57,233 nt of DNA from an uncultured Oscillospiraceae bacterium (GTDB taxonomy: Bacteria > Bacillota > Clostridia > Oscillospirales > Oscillospiraceae): the NCBI GenBank assembly GCA_934591815.1, contig CAKTPV010000014.1, positions 1 to 57,233 of the forward strand, written 5' to 3'. This document shows, piece after piece, positions 7,799-16,421 of this stretch; the stretch's first letter is position 1, and each line of letters begins with the position of its first letter. The translations under genes were made by a program, and so were the position numbers. The notes below the pieces were generated by a model. That model was not told the origin of the DNA. It was given only the letters and a program-made list of their open reading frames with translations, and searched no databases.

Positions 7799-8854
7799 TT
7801 ACCGCGCCGTTGGCAGCGTCACCGTAAAGGTGGAGCCTTTTCCCGGCTGGGAGAACACCGCCATCTGCCCGCCGCACAGCCTTACCACCCGGTGTACGAT
7901 GGACAGCCCCAGACCGTTGCCGCGGCTGTCCGAACAGGTCTCGGCCCGGTAGAACTTATCGAAAATATGCCGCTGGGTCTCCTCGTCCATGCCCACGCCG
8001 GTGTCGGACACGGACACGGCGACCTCGCCTTCGCCCTGCCGCAGCACCACGGTGATCTGCCCGCCGGAGGGGGTAAAGCGGATGGCGTTGGAGAGCAGGT
8101 TGGACCAGATGTGCTCCAGCAGCTCCTCATTGCCGTAGTAGTCCACCCGGTCAAGATCGCCCTCCACCATCAGACCCTTTTTCAGCCAGTCCCGCTCCTG
8201 CTGCCGGACGCACCGGCGGAGCTGCTCGTCCAGACTGTACAGGGTCTTGCCGGATACGATCTCGGTGTTTTCATACTGGGTCAGTTCCAGAATGTTGGTG
8301 CTCATGGCGGCCAGCCGCTCAGACTGCTGCACGATGGTGTCTGTGTAGGTCTGCCGCTGCTCCGGTGTCAGATCCGGGCTTTGCAGCAGCTTGGCAAAGC
8401 CCCGGATGGAGATGAGGGGCGTTTTGAACTCGTGGGAAAAGGTGTTCACGAAGTCCGACCGCAGCAGCTCCACGCTGGCCAGCTCCTCCGCCATTTTGTT
8501 GAAGCTGTGGATGTACGCCGCCACCTCGCCCCGGGCGCCCCGCAGCTCCACGCGCACGGAGTAATCTCCTGCCGCCACCGCCTTTGTGGCCTTCATCAGC
8601 CGGGACAGGGGCGCCAGATACCCGCGGAAAATGAAGATGGCCAGCAGAACGCCCAGAATGGCGCTTACCGATAAAATGAGGATAGGCCACAGCAGCGTAT
8701 AGCTCTTATCCTCCAGATGCACCAGCCGCCGTACCAGAAAGAGGATGCCCAGCGCCAGCGTGGCGTACGCCACCACCAGCCCCAGCACCAGCAGGATCAT
8801 CGTACCCAGCAGCCGGGCAGGGGGATTTTCCTTTTTCACCTTATTTCTGCGCAT
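7799..8854 (-). CDS. sensor histidine kinase
   Basis: 351 residues. Two transmembrane helices (about 17-42 and 52-77) enclose only a ~10-residue external loop, so the stimulus is probably sensed in the membrane or cytoplasm. HAMP follows (about 78-130), then the phosphoacceptor motif FSHEFKTPL with His141, an N-box (HIWSNLLSNAIRFTP), G1 (DTGVGMDEE) and G2 (GNGLGLSIV). Its start overlaps the end of the response regulator by 14 bp, so the two are co-translated. The ligand cannot be read from the sequence. Confidence 0.92.
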   Translation of the reverse strand: MRRNKVKKENPPARLLGTMILLVLGLVVAYATLALGILFLVRRLVHLEDKSYTLLWPILILSVSAILGVLLAIFIFRGYLAPLSRLMKATKAVAAGDYSVRVELRGARGEVAAYIHSFNKMAEELASVELLRSDFVNTFSHEFKTPLISIRGFAKLLQSPDLTPEQRQTYTDTIVQQSERLAAMSTNILELTQYENTEIVSGKTLYSLDEQLRRCVRQQERDWLKKGLMVEGDLDRVDYYGNEELLEHIWSNLLSNAIRFTPSGGQITVVLRQGEGEVAVSVSDTGVGMDEETQRHIFDKFYRAETCSDSRGNGLGLSIVHRVVRLCGGQMAVFSQPGKGSTFTVTLPTAR

Positions 8855-9533
8855 TCTCTTCCTCCCGGAGCATCCCCATGTAGCCGAAGCCCCGGATGGT
8901 CCGCAGCTCGAAGTCCGGGTTGTCCCGGAACTTGTCCCGCAGCCGGGAGATGTAGACCTCCACGGTATGCTCGTCCACGTCGCTGTCCAGATCCCAGATG
9001 TCGTCGATCAGCTGGCGCTTGGTGAAAAGCGTCCGGGGGTAGGACAGCAGCTTGTACAGCAGCAGAAACTCCTTGGCGGTGAGCTGCCATGTGCTCTGCG
9101 GGGTAATGACCTGCAGGGCGCTGCGGTCCAGCACCGTGGCGCCCACCGTCAGCCGCCGCTCCGCCCGGCTGCAATACCGCCGCAGCAGCGCCTCGATGCG
9201 CCAGAGCATCTCCTCCTCGTCCACGGGCTTGACCATGTAGTCGTCTGTCCCCGCCCGGAAGCCCCGGCGCTTGTCCTCCTGTGTCACCCGTGCCGTCACC
9301 ATCAGCACCGGCAGGTCGCAGTTTCCCTCCCGCAGGGTCTGGGTGAAGGTGATGCCGTCCATCCGGGGCATGGTGATGTCCACCACCGCCAGATCGCACT
9401 GGTAGTGTTCCATCACCTCCAGCGCCTCCACGCCGTCCCGTGCGGGACACGGCTCATATCCGGCGCGGCGCAGTACCTCGCACATCAAAAGCCGGGCGCT
9501 CTCGTCATCCTCGGCCACTAAGATCCGGAACAT
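8841..9533 (-). CDS. OmpR-family response regulator
   Basis: 230 residues: a receiver domain with AEDD near the N-terminus, phosphoacceptor Asp52 (VVDITMP) and Lys in MVKPVDEEE, then a winged-helix DNA-binding domain (TAKEFLLLYKL...VEVYISRLRDKFRDNPDFELRTIRGFGYM). ATG at 9533 is preceded by AAAGGAGGAGCGGT. It forms an operon with the kinase and is divergent from degV; a GAGGTT-N5-GAGGTT direct repeat in the shared intergenic region is a plausible binding site. Confidence 0.93.
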   Translation of the reverse strand: MFRILVAEDDESARLLMCEVLRRAGYEPCPARDGVEALEVMEHYQCDLAVVDITMPRMDGITFTQTLREGNCDLPVLMVTARVTQEDKRRGFRAGTDDYMVKPVDEEEMLWRIEALLRRYCSRAERRLTVGATVLDRSALQVITPQSTWQLTAKEFLLLYKLLSYPRTLFTKRQLIDDIWDLDSDVDEHTVEVYISRLRDKFRDNPDFELRTIRGFGYMGMLREEENAQK

Positions 9534-9597
9534 ACCGCTCCTCCTTTGCGTTTTTGATGATTTTATCACAGTCAGCCTCAAAAATCGAGACTTTTTA

Positions 9598-9627
9598 GAG
9601 GTTGGCTTGAGGTTTCTCCGGTATACT
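9598..9627 (+). promoter_or_regulatory. direct repeat plus -10 element ahead of degV
   Basis: GAGGTT (9598-9603) and GAGGTT (9609-9614) are repeated with an 11-bp period and sit where a -35 would be, with TATACT at 9622-9627. OmpR-type regulators bind such head-to-tail repeats about one helical turn apart, and no good -35 is present. This suggests activation of degV by the divergent regulator. Confidence 0.45.
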
Positions 9628-9663
9628 GCGGCTATGATCGGAAAATCATAGGAGGATAGACGT

Positions 9664-10536
9664 ATGCACAGACCTGTTTGCATCACATATGACAGCACCT
9701 GCGACCTGACGCCCCAGCTTCTGGAGCGGTTCCAGATCCGTACCGTGCCGCTGACCATTCGCAGCGGAGAGCAGACCTTCCCCGACGATGGGAGCTATAC
9801 CGCCGCAGATCTCTATGCCGGCTACCGCAAGGACGGCACCCTGCCCAAGACCACGGCGGTAAGCCCGGAGGAGTTCCGGCGGTTCTTCGCCCCCATTCTG
9901 GAGGAGGGGTACGACATCGTACACATCGACATCAGTTCGGAGCTGTCCTGCACCTGCCAGAACGCCCTGTTGGCGGCGCAGGAGCTGGCGGAGCTGGGCG
10001 AGATCCATGTGGTGGACAGCCGTCAGCTCTCCACCGGCGGCGGTCTGCTGGCATTGCAGGGCGCCAAGCTCCGGGATCAGGGCGTGGCGGCGGCGGATAT
10101 CGCCGGAGAACTGCGCCGTCTGGCACCCCTCAGCGACACCAGCTTTGTGCTGGACACGCTGGAGTATATGTGGAAGGGTGGCCGGTGCAGCGGCGTGACG
10201 GCGCTGGGCGCCAACATGCTGAAGCTGAAGCCCAGCCTTGAAATACGGGACGGCAAGCTGGTGGTCTGCAAGAAGTACCGGGGCGCCATGGAGAAGGTGT
10301 ACCGCCAGTACGTCACTGAGCGTCTGGGAGGTAAGTCGGTGGTGGAGGACTGGGTGTTCATCACCCACTCCGGCGAGGTATCGGAGGAGACTTTGCAGGA
10401 GCTGACGGCACTGGTGCAGGAGCTGGCGCCCTTCAAGGAGGTCTTTATCACCCAGGCGGGCTGCACCGTGTCCTCTCACTGCGGCCCCGGCACGCTGGGC
10501 GTGCTGTTTTTGCGGCAGCCCGAGCCGGCACAATAA
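9664..10536 (+). CDS. DegV family fatty-acid-binding protein
   Basis: 290 residues. DegV/FakB proteins bind a fatty acid for phosphorylation by FakA. The N-terminal half opens with ITYDSTCDLTPQLLERF (the DSxxDL motif), followed by VPLTI, SPEEFRRFFAP and VVDSRQLSTGGGLLALQ; the C-terminal half has KLKPSLEIRDGKL and AGCTVSSHCGPGTLGVLFL, both typical. ATAGGAGG sits seven bases before the ATG. It is monocistronic with a terminator right after. The neighbouring two-component system may control it. Confidence 0.92.
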   Translation: MHRPVCITYDSTCDLTPQLLERFQIRTVPLTIRSGEQTFPDDGSYTAADLYAGYRKDGTLPKTTAVSPEEFRRFFAPILEEGYDIVHIDISSELSCTCQNALLAAQELAELGEIHVVDSRQLSTGGGLLALQGAKLRDQGVAAADIAGELRRLAPLSDTSFVLDTLEYMWKGGRCSGVTALGANMLKLKPSLEIRDGKLVVCKKYRGAMEKVYRQYVTERLGGKSVVEDWVFITHSGEVSEETLQELTALVQELAPFKEVFITQAGCTVSSHCGPGTLGVLFLRQPEPAQ

Positions 10537-10551
10537 GTAAAATCATCCGAA

Positions 10552-10600
10552 CGGCCATCTGGCGGGAGCGTACAGGCTCCCACCGGATGGCCGCTTTTAT
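10552..10600 (+). terminator. intrinsic terminator after degV
   Basis: CGGCCAT..GGGAGC pairs with GCTCCC..ATGGCCG around a GTACAG loop, followed by CTTTTATT. Confidence 0.85.
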
Positions 10601-10715
10601 TGCCGTTTGTGTCGGGTAAGGGGGATGTATAATCCTGCAAACTATGTCACAGAAGCAAATGTAATGGGGGCGAAAATTGGCGACAGAACGCTGTCAGAAT
10701 TTGTCAGATATACGA

Positions 10716-10744
10716 ATGACTTTCCGTTTGCGGCGTGCTATACT
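10716..10744 (+). promoter_or_regulatory. sigma-A promoter of the BMP transporter operon
   Basis: ATGACT (10716-10721), exactly 17 bp, TATACT (10739-10744). Predicted start of transcription near 10751, giving a leader of about 175 nt. Confidence 0.6.
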
Positions 10745-10750
10745 ACCCCT

Positions 10751-10926
10751 GGTTTAAGAAAATTTGCCGCCGCATCCCGCCGTTTTCACGGGATGCAGCC
10801 GCATACGGGTCCGCTGCGAAAGAGACCCGATACGGTGCCTGTAAGCCCTGAGAGGCTTGCGGACGCCATTTATTTATTTTGCGCATAAGTATTCAAAAAT
10901 GAATGTGGAAGGAAGAGATATTAGGT
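10751..10926 (+). promoter_or_regulatory. structured leader with terminator-like hairpin, possible riboswitch or attenuator
   Basis: Three stacked elements can be drawn: GCATCCCG/CGGGATGC (about 10771-10796), a longer imperfect stem closing on GGGTC/GACCC (about 10799-10834), and a 14-bp hairpin (10834-10847 with 10854-10867, one mismatch) followed by ATTTATTTATTTT. The last resembles an intrinsic terminator placed before the first gene. No known riboswitch consensus fits by eye: CTGAGA recalls TPP, but the partner motifs are absent. This accounts for the 390-bp gene-free stretch between degV and the next gene. Confidence 0.5.
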
Positions 10927-11679
10927 ATGGAAATGAAAGTGGATGCAAAGACAGAGCGCGTTCGGATCTGGGAGGAGCTGCTGAAGGTCGCAAAGCCGGA
11001 CTCCAAGTTCAGCTGGCAGTTTTCCGAGTTTATCTGCGACTATGAGGGCAGCGAAAAGGGTACCGCCCTGCTGACCGCTACCGATATGTACAAAAACGCA
11101 AAGGTCATTTTCATCACGCCGGACAACAATCTGGAGACGCTCCGGGAGCAGGCGTTCCGGGATAAAAAGACGGTGGTCATGACCAACTACGGCATCACCC
11201 GGGGCTTTTTCCTGATCCGCCCCGAGCAGATCCCCGAGGGTAAGGAGGAGGTGGCGTCCCTGCTGGACGGCGTTTCCCGCTACTGGAAGCACCAGACGCT
11301 GGCGCAGCTGCAGGAGTCCGTGGGTCACATCGACATGATGGTCACCGGCGCCTCCGCCATCACCCCCAGCGGCATCCGCTTCGGCAAGGGCCACGGCTAC
11401 TTCGATCTGGAGTGGGCCATGCTCTCCACCAAGGGCATCGCGGACAGCAGCACCGTCATCATCGGCGCCGGTCACGACTGTCAGGTGGCGGATGTGCCCG
11501 TCACCGTGGAGGAGTATGACACCGCCATCGATTACATCGTCACCCCCACCCGCATCATCGAGACCCGCCACGAGTTCCCCCGCCCCAGCAAGGGCATTAT
11601 CTGGAGCCGCCTGGCGCCCGGTATGCGGGAGCAGATCCCTCCCGTACAGGAGCTTTGGTGCGAAGTCCACTGCAAATGA
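10927..11679 (+). CDS. 5-formyltetrahydrofolate cyclo-ligase-like protein
   Basis: 250 residues, longer than a housekeeping cyclo-ligase. The C-terminal half carries the family motif as SGIRFGKGHGYFDLEWAML (compare GRGGGYYDR) followed by IIGAGHDCQV and VTPTRII. The first 110 residues contain a nucleotide-fold-like stretch (KNAKVIFITPDNNLETLREQAF), so it resembles the wider COG0212 group rather than a standard FTHF cyclo-ligase. The ATG at 10927 follows GGAAGGAAG; its stop overlaps the ATPase start (ATGA). It heads a BMP-type transporter operon. The substrate may be a pterin, folate or another imported ligand; this is inference. A true cyclo-ligase domain is already present at 5098-5661. Confidence 0.75.
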   Translation: MEMKVDAKTERVRIWEELLKVAKPDSKFSWQFSEFICDYEGSEKGTALLTATDMYKNAKVIFITPDNNLETLREQAFRDKKTVVMTNYGITRGFFLIRPEQIPEGKEEVASLLDGVSRYWKHQTLAQLQESVGHIDMMVTGASAITPSGIRFGKGHGYFDLEWAMLSTKGIADSSTVIIGAGHDCQVADVPVTVEEYDTAIDYIVTPTRIIETRHEFPRPSKGIIWSRLAPGMREQIPPVQELWCEVHCK

Positions 11680-13190
11680 GCGGGGAAAAGACGCCCCTGC
11701 TGGAGCTGCGGGGGATCACCAAGAGCTTCAATGGGGTCGCGGCCAATGATGCCGTCGACCTGACCCTGTATCCCGGTGAGGTTTTGGCGCTGCTGGGCGA
11801 AAACGGCGCGGGAAAGTCCACGCTGATGAACGTGATCTACGGCATCTACCGGCCGGACGCGGGCCAGATCCTTGTCAACGGACAGGAGGTTCGCATCACC
11901 TCGCCCAAGGAGGCCCTGGGCCACGGAATCGGCATGGTACACCAGCATTTCATGCTGGTAGACCGGCTGAACGCCGTGGAAAACGTAGGGCTCATCAGCA
12001 GCGACAGCCCCTTTTCCCGGCTGAACCGCCAGAAGATCCGCGCCTCTCTGGAGGAGCTGAAGGCCCGCTACGGCATTGAGCTGGATCTGGACTGCCCCGT
12101 GGAGCAGCTGAGCATCAGTATGCAGCAGAAGATCGAGATCCTGAAGATGCTGTATACCGGCGCGGATATCCTGATCCTGGACGAGCCTACCGCCGTGCTG
12201 CTGCCCCAGGAGTGCGAGGCGCTGTTCAGCATCATCCGCCACATGACCCAACAGGGGAAGGGCGTGATCTTCATCAGCCACAAGCTGGATGAGGTGCTGC
12301 AGATCAGCGACCGGATCAGCGTGCTGTCCCACGGAAAGGTCACCGGCGAGACGGAGACGGCCCACGCCGACAAGGATCTGATCGTCCGGATGATGTCCGG
12401 CGACGACCTGCCGGATATGACCGTCTATGAAAAAAAGTCCCCCCTGCCGGAGATCGCGCTGCAATGCAGCGGCGTGACGGCCCGGGATGAGCGGGGTGTG
12501 CAGACGCTGAACGGCGTGGAGCTGACCGTGCATCAGGGGGAGATCGTCGGCGTTGCCGGCGTGGAAGGCAACGGACAGAACGAGCTGGCAGAGGTGCTGG
12601 CCGGTGTGCGCGCCATGGACGCCGGAGAGATCCGGGTGAACGGCAAGAAACTGGGACGCGCCGCCGCGTCGTTTATTCAGGCCGGTGTGGGCTATGTCCC
12701 CGCAGACCGCAACGCGGTGGGCACCGTGCCGGATTTCCCCCTCTATGAGAACTGGCTGCTGCGCAATGCCCACTATCCGCAAAGGCACGGCCTGACCGAC
12801 CTGCGGGAGGTGCAGGCACAGGCCTCCGCAGCGATGCGCGCCTTTGACGTCCGCACCTCCGGCTGCCGGGAGCGAAGCGCCAACCTCTCCGGCGGCAACT
12901 TGCAAAAATTCATTCTGGCGCGGGAGCTGGAGAACACGCCCAACGTGCTGATCTGCTCCTATCCCACCCGCGGTCTGGATGTAAAGGCCGCGTGGTCTGT
13001 CCGGCAGCAGGTGATCCGCGCCAAGGAGCAGGGCACCGGCGTGGTGCTGTTCTCCGGCGACCTGGAGGAGCTGTTCGCCATCTCCGACCGGATCGTGGTG
13101 CTCTACCGGGGCGCTGTGATCGGCGAGGTCAGACCGGAAAGCGCCGTACCGCAGGATGTCATTCTGTTGATGATGGGAGGAACCGTATGA
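11676..13190 (+). CDS. BMP-type nucleoside ABC transporter, ATP-binding protein
   Basis: 504 residues with two tandem ABC domains. The first has Walker A GENGAGKST, a Q-loop (HQHFMLV), a signature-like QLSISMQQKIEIL and Walker B ILILDEPTAVL. The second has a degenerate Walker A (GVEGNGQNEL), the signature NLSGGNLQKFILARE and a Walker B ending CSYPTRGLD. This double-ATPase form is that of the NupA/BmpB-like (RbsA-related) importers of nucleosides. The start overlaps the previous stop (ATGA), and its stop overlaps the next start, so the operon is translationally coupled. Confidence 0.93.
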   Translation: MSGEKTPLLELRGITKSFNGVAANDAVDLTLYPGEVLALLGENGAGKSTLMNVIYGIYRPDAGQILVNGQEVRITSPKEALGHGIGMVHQHFMLVDRLNAVENVGLISSDSPFSRLNRQKIRASLEELKARYGIELDLDCPVEQLSISMQQKIEILKMLYTGADILILDEPTAVLLPQECEALFSIIRHMTQQGKGVIFISHKLDEVLQISDRISVLSHGKVTGETETAHADKDLIVRMMSGDDLPDMTVYEKKSPLPEIALQCSGVTARDERGVQTLNGVELTVHQGEIVGVAGVEGNGQNELAEVLAGVRAMDAGEIRVNGKKLGRAAASFIQAGVGYVPADRNAVGTVPDFPLYENWLLRNAHYPQRHGLTDLREVQAQASAAMRAFDVRTSGCRERSANLSGGNLQKFILARELENTPNVLICSYPTRGLDVKAAWSVRQQVIRAKEQGTGVVLFSGDLEELFAISDRIVVLYRGAVIGEVRPESAVPQDVILLMMGGTV

Positions 13191-14263
13191 AGACCGGATT
13201 GACCGCGCACCTCCGGGAAAATTTGAACCATTACCAGCAGCTGGCGTGGGCGAAGAAAGCCCTGATCCTGCTTTTAAGCGTGGTGGGCGCCATGCTGGTG
13301 GGCTCTCTGCTGATCCTGGCAGTCAACGCCGACCCGCTGGAGGCCTATTACTATATGCTGATCCGCCCCCTGACCTCTATCACCTCGCTGGGTGAGGTCG
13401 CCATGTACTTTACACCGCTGCTGCTGGTGGGGCTGGGCGTCTCCTTTACCTTCCACGCCAAGCTCAGCAATCTGGGCGGCGAGGGACAGATGCTGATGGG
13501 CGCGCTGGGCATGACCCTGATCGGCGTACCGCCCATCGGCGACAAGCTGGGCCCGTGGTCGTTGCTGCTGGGCATCCTGCTGGGCATCGTGCTGGGCGCT
13601 GTATGGTCCGCCGTGGCGGGTTTCTTCCGCGTGAAGTTCCACGCCAGCGAGATCGTGGTGACGCTGATGCTGAACTACATCGCGGAGCAGTTCATCAGCT
13701 ATATGGTGTTCTATCCCCTCCGCAGCGGCGCGGAGCCCCAGTCCGCCAAGATCGTCGCCATGCTGCCCAAGCTCTATCAGGGCTCCCGTATCAATCTGGG
13801 CGTGGTGATCGCGCTGGTGCTGACGGCGGTATACGCCGTGGTGATCCGCCGCACCCGCTTCGGCTACCATCTGCGGGCGCTGGGCGGCAGCCAGAAGGCG
13901 GCGGCGTACAGCGGCGTCGACAAGAGCCGGTACTTCTTTCTGGCAATGCTCATCAGCGGCGCGTTCTGCGGCTTGGCCGGCGCCGTGCAGATCAGCGGCA
14001 ATACCCGCCGTCTGATGGAGGGTGTGGCCGGCGACTTCGGCTTCAGCGGCATCGTGGTCGCCATGCTGGGCAGCCTGCATCCCGTGGGGATCGTGGTTGC
14101 CGCCCTGTTTATGGCGCTGATCTCCGCCGGCTCTGTGACCATGCAGGTCAAAACCGGCATCCCTGTCTCCTTTACCAGTGTGCTGGAGGCACTGATCGTT
14201 CTGTTCATTCTGCTGGGTATGGCGGTCAGCGCCGCCCAGAGTAAGAGAAAGAAGGTGCGCTGA
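13187..14263 (+). CDS. BMP-type ABC transporter permease 1
   Basis: 358 residues, mostly hydrophobic with about ten membrane spans. It is of the BPD_transp_2 family (NupP-like): LSNLGGEGQMLMGALGMTLIG is the family's hallmark loop, and AAAYSGVDKSRYFFLAMLISGAFCGLAGAVQISG follows. The ATG at 13187 overlaps the ATPase stop and has GGGAGG upstream; the longer frame from 12992 is inside the ATPase gene. It pairs with the next permease to form the membrane channel. Confidence 0.92.
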   Translation: MKTGLTAHLRENLNHYQQLAWAKKALILLLSVVGAMLVGSLLILAVNADPLEAYYYMLIRPLTSITSLGEVAMYFTPLLLVGLGVSFTFHAKLSNLGGEGQMLMGALGMTLIGVPPIGDKLGPWSLLLGILLGIVLGAVWSAVAGFFRVKFHASEIVVTLMLNYIAEQFISYMVFYPLRSGAEPQSAKIVAMLPKLYQGSRINLGVVIALVLTAVYAVVIRRTRFGYHLRALGGSQKAAAYSGVDKSRYFFLAMLISGAFCGLAGAVQISGNTRRLMEGVAGDFGFSGIVVAMLGSLHPVGIVVAALFMALISAGSVTMQVKTGIPVSFTSVLEALIVLFILLGMAVSAAQSKRKKVR

Positions 14264-15207
14264 TGGGTACAGGTCTTTTGTCCGCCTCTTTCCTGACGGC
14301 ACTGTTCGCCTCCGGTGTGCGGCAGAGTATCCCGCTGATCTACGGCTCCCTCGGCGACGCCGTCTCCGAGCGGGCGGGCGTCATGGGCATCTCACTGGAG
14401 GGCGAAATGCTGTTCGGCGCATTTTTCTCCTACTTGGTGGCGCTGCGGACCGGCAGCCTGTGGCTGGGTGTGCTGGCCGGTGCGCTGGCCGGTATGCTCA
14501 GCAGCCTGATCGTGGCGGTGTGGTCTGTGCTGCTCCGGCAGGATCAGTCCATCATCGGCATCATGTTCAACATTCTGGCAGTTGGCTTCACCAACTTCCT
14601 CAACCGCATGATCTTCGGCACCTCCAATGCCAACATCACCCTTGAGATCTTCCAGCCTCTTGCGATCCCCGGCCTGAGCCGCATCCCTGTGATCGGCGAG
14701 ATCTTCTTCCATCAGAACATTCTCGCCTATCTCTCCGTGCTGCTGGCTGTTGCGATCTTCTGGGTGCTTCGGAGAACGAAGCTGGGCCTGCAGCTGACCG
14801 CCGTGGGCGAGAATCCCAAGGCGTCGCAGGCGTCCGGCATCCGGGTCTACCGCTTCCGGATCCTCGCCTATATGTTCTGCGGCTGTATGGCGGGCATCGC
14901 CGGAGCCTCGCTGACCCTCGGCTCCGTGGGCACCTTTACGGAGGCCATCTCCGCCGGCCGCGGCTTCATCTGCCTTGCCATCGTGATCCTCTCCCGCTGG
15001 AACCCGCTGGTGGCTGTGGCGGCCTCCTTCGGCTTCGGCTCCATTCAGGCTCTGCAGATCCGTCTGCAGGTGCAGGGCTCTCCCCTGCCGTATCAGGTGT
15101 TCGTGGCGCTGCCCTATCTGGTCACCATTCTGGCGCTGGCCATCGGCGGCCGCAATATCCGTGCTCCCCGGGAACTGGGTGTTCCCTTTGATAAAGAAAG
15201 CAGATAA
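14263..15207 (+). CDS. BMP-type ABC transporter permease 2
   Basis: 314 residues with about eight to nine membrane spans, NupQ-like. The family features SIPLIYGSLGDAVSERAGVMGISLEGEMLFGAFF and GENPKASQASGIRVYRFR are clear. The ATG shares one base with the preceding stop (TGATG). It forms a heterodimer with permease 1. Confidence 0.92.
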   Translation: MGTGLLSASFLTALFASGVRQSIPLIYGSLGDAVSERAGVMGISLEGEMLFGAFFSYLVALRTGSLWLGVLAGALAGMLSSLIVAVWSVLLRQDQSIIGIMFNILAVGFTNFLNRMIFGTSNANITLEIFQPLAIPGLSRIPVIGEIFFHQNILAYLSVLLAVAIFWVLRRTKLGLQLTAVGENPKASQASGIRVYRFRILAYMFCGCMAGIAGASLTLGSVGTFTEAISAGRGFICLAIVILSRWNPLVAVAASFGFGSIQALQIRLQVQGSPLPYQVFVALPYLVTILALAIGGRNIRAPRELGVPFDKESR

Positions 15208-15230
15208 CCAAAATTTTACGGAGGTACAAC

Positions 15231-16277
15231 ATGAAAAGAATTCTGGCATTTATTCTGGCGCTGGCCATGTCCCTGAGCCTGCTGACCGCCTGCGGCGACA
15301 ACGCCAACAAGGAGCAGGACAAGACCGACCTGCCCAAGGAGGATACCGTCAACGACCGCAGCACCGTCTCCAAGATCGCTGTCCTGCTGCCCGGCTCCAT
15401 CACCGACGAGTCCTGGAACCAGACCGCCTATGAGGGCCTGCAGACCATCGCCGCGCAGGGCTACGAGACCGCCTACACCGAGAACGTCGGCTCCAACGAC
15501 ATGGAGTCCGTGTTCCGCAGCTACTGCGAGGAGGGTTATGACTTCGTCATCGGCCACGGCGCCCAGTACGGCGACGCCTGCTGCCGCGTGGCGGAGGATT
15601 ATCCCGACGTGAACTTCTTCATCACCGGCAACGCCCCCGAGGATGTGCCCGCCGATGAGCTGCCCGCCAACATCATGTTCGCGGATTACCGTGAGTGCGA
15701 GGGCGCTTACGTCTGCGGCGTTGTGGCGGCACTGATGACCAAGAGCGGCAAGGTCGGCTACGTGGGCGGCGGCAACAACACCACCCAGCAGTCCGATAAG
15801 AACGCCTTCATCGACGGCGTCGCCAGCGTCTCCTCCGAGATCGAGGTCAAGACCGTCATCACCGGCACCTTCGACGACTCCGCGCTGGGCAAGGAGACCG
15901 CCATCGCCATGATGGAGGACGGCGTGGATGTGATCCTACAGACCTGCGACCACACCGGTCTGGGCGTGCTGGAGGCCTGCAGCGAGAAGGGCGTGTACTG
16001 CCTGGGCTACACCAGCGACCAGTCCGCTCTGGTGGCGGACGGCCTGTGCCTGACCTCCATGCTGGTGGATATCCCCTACATGATCTCCTCCCAGATCGAC
16101 CTGATCAAGGCCGGCAACTACGGCGGCCAGACCTTCCCTGGCCTGCATGACGGCGTGGTCAGCATGTCCGCCTTCAGCGACAAGGTGCCTGCCGACGTTG
16201 CCGAGAAGGTCAACGCTGTCATCGAGCAGATCAAGAACGGCGAGGTGGTCGTCACCCCCAACTACAGCGAGAACTGA
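15231..16277 (+). CDS. BMP family substrate-binding lipoprotein
   Basis: 348 residues. The lipoprotein signal MKRILAFILALAMSLSLLTAC ends at Cys21. The mature protein is a BMP/Med-type periplasmic-binding fold: SKIAVLLPGSITDESWNQTAYEGL, GHGAQYGDACCRVAEDYPDVNFFITG and GKVGYVGGGNN. Members bind purine nucleosides or, in some clades, thiamin-like or other ligands, so the substrate stays open. GGAGGT lies upstream; it is last in the operon, 23 bp after permease 2, and a strong terminator follows. Confidence 0.92.
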   Translation: MKRILAFILALAMSLSLLTACGDNANKEQDKTDLPKEDTVNDRSTVSKIAVLLPGSITDESWNQTAYEGLQTIAAQGYETAYTENVGSNDMESVFRSYCEEGYDFVIGHGAQYGDACCRVAEDYPDVNFFITGNAPEDVPADELPANIMFADYRECEGAYVCGVVAALMTKSGKVGYVGGGNNTTQQSDKNAFIDGVASVSSEIEVKTVITGTFDDSALGKETAIAMMEDGVDVILQTCDHTGLGVLEACSEKGVYCLGYTSDQSALVADGLCLTSMLVDIPYMISSQIDLIKAGNYGGQTFPGLHDGVVSMSAFSDKVPADVAEKVNAVIEQIKNGEVVVTPNYSEN

Positions 16278-16300
16278 GCCGCTATTTTCTCTGCATAATA

Positions 16301-16342
16301 AAGGGAGCGTCTATTGCATCATGCAATAGACGCTCCCTTTTT
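16301..16342. terminator. bidirectional terminator
   Basis: A 19-bp perfect stem AAGGGAGCGTCTATTGCAT and its complement, around one base, with T-runs; it ends the BMP operon and probably also iscU on the other strand. Confidence 0.9.
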
Positions 16343-16421
16343 CCACTGCGCCGCCGGTGCGTTCAGAGCCGGTAGGGGGGGAAAAACCGTGTCAGTCCGC
16401 CGCCGACAGCGCGGGTGGGGG

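Noticed and set aside
10834..10867. TPP riboswitch suggested by CTGAGA
   Set aside because: CTGAGA is simply the loop of a terminator-like hairpin; the GGGG..TACCC and TGATC partner motifs of TPP riboswitches are absent.
10607..10888. 93-codon open frame in the leader of the BMP operon
   Set aside because: It overlaps the promoter and hairpins, has no ribosome-binding site and its product resembles nothing; better explained as leader RNA.
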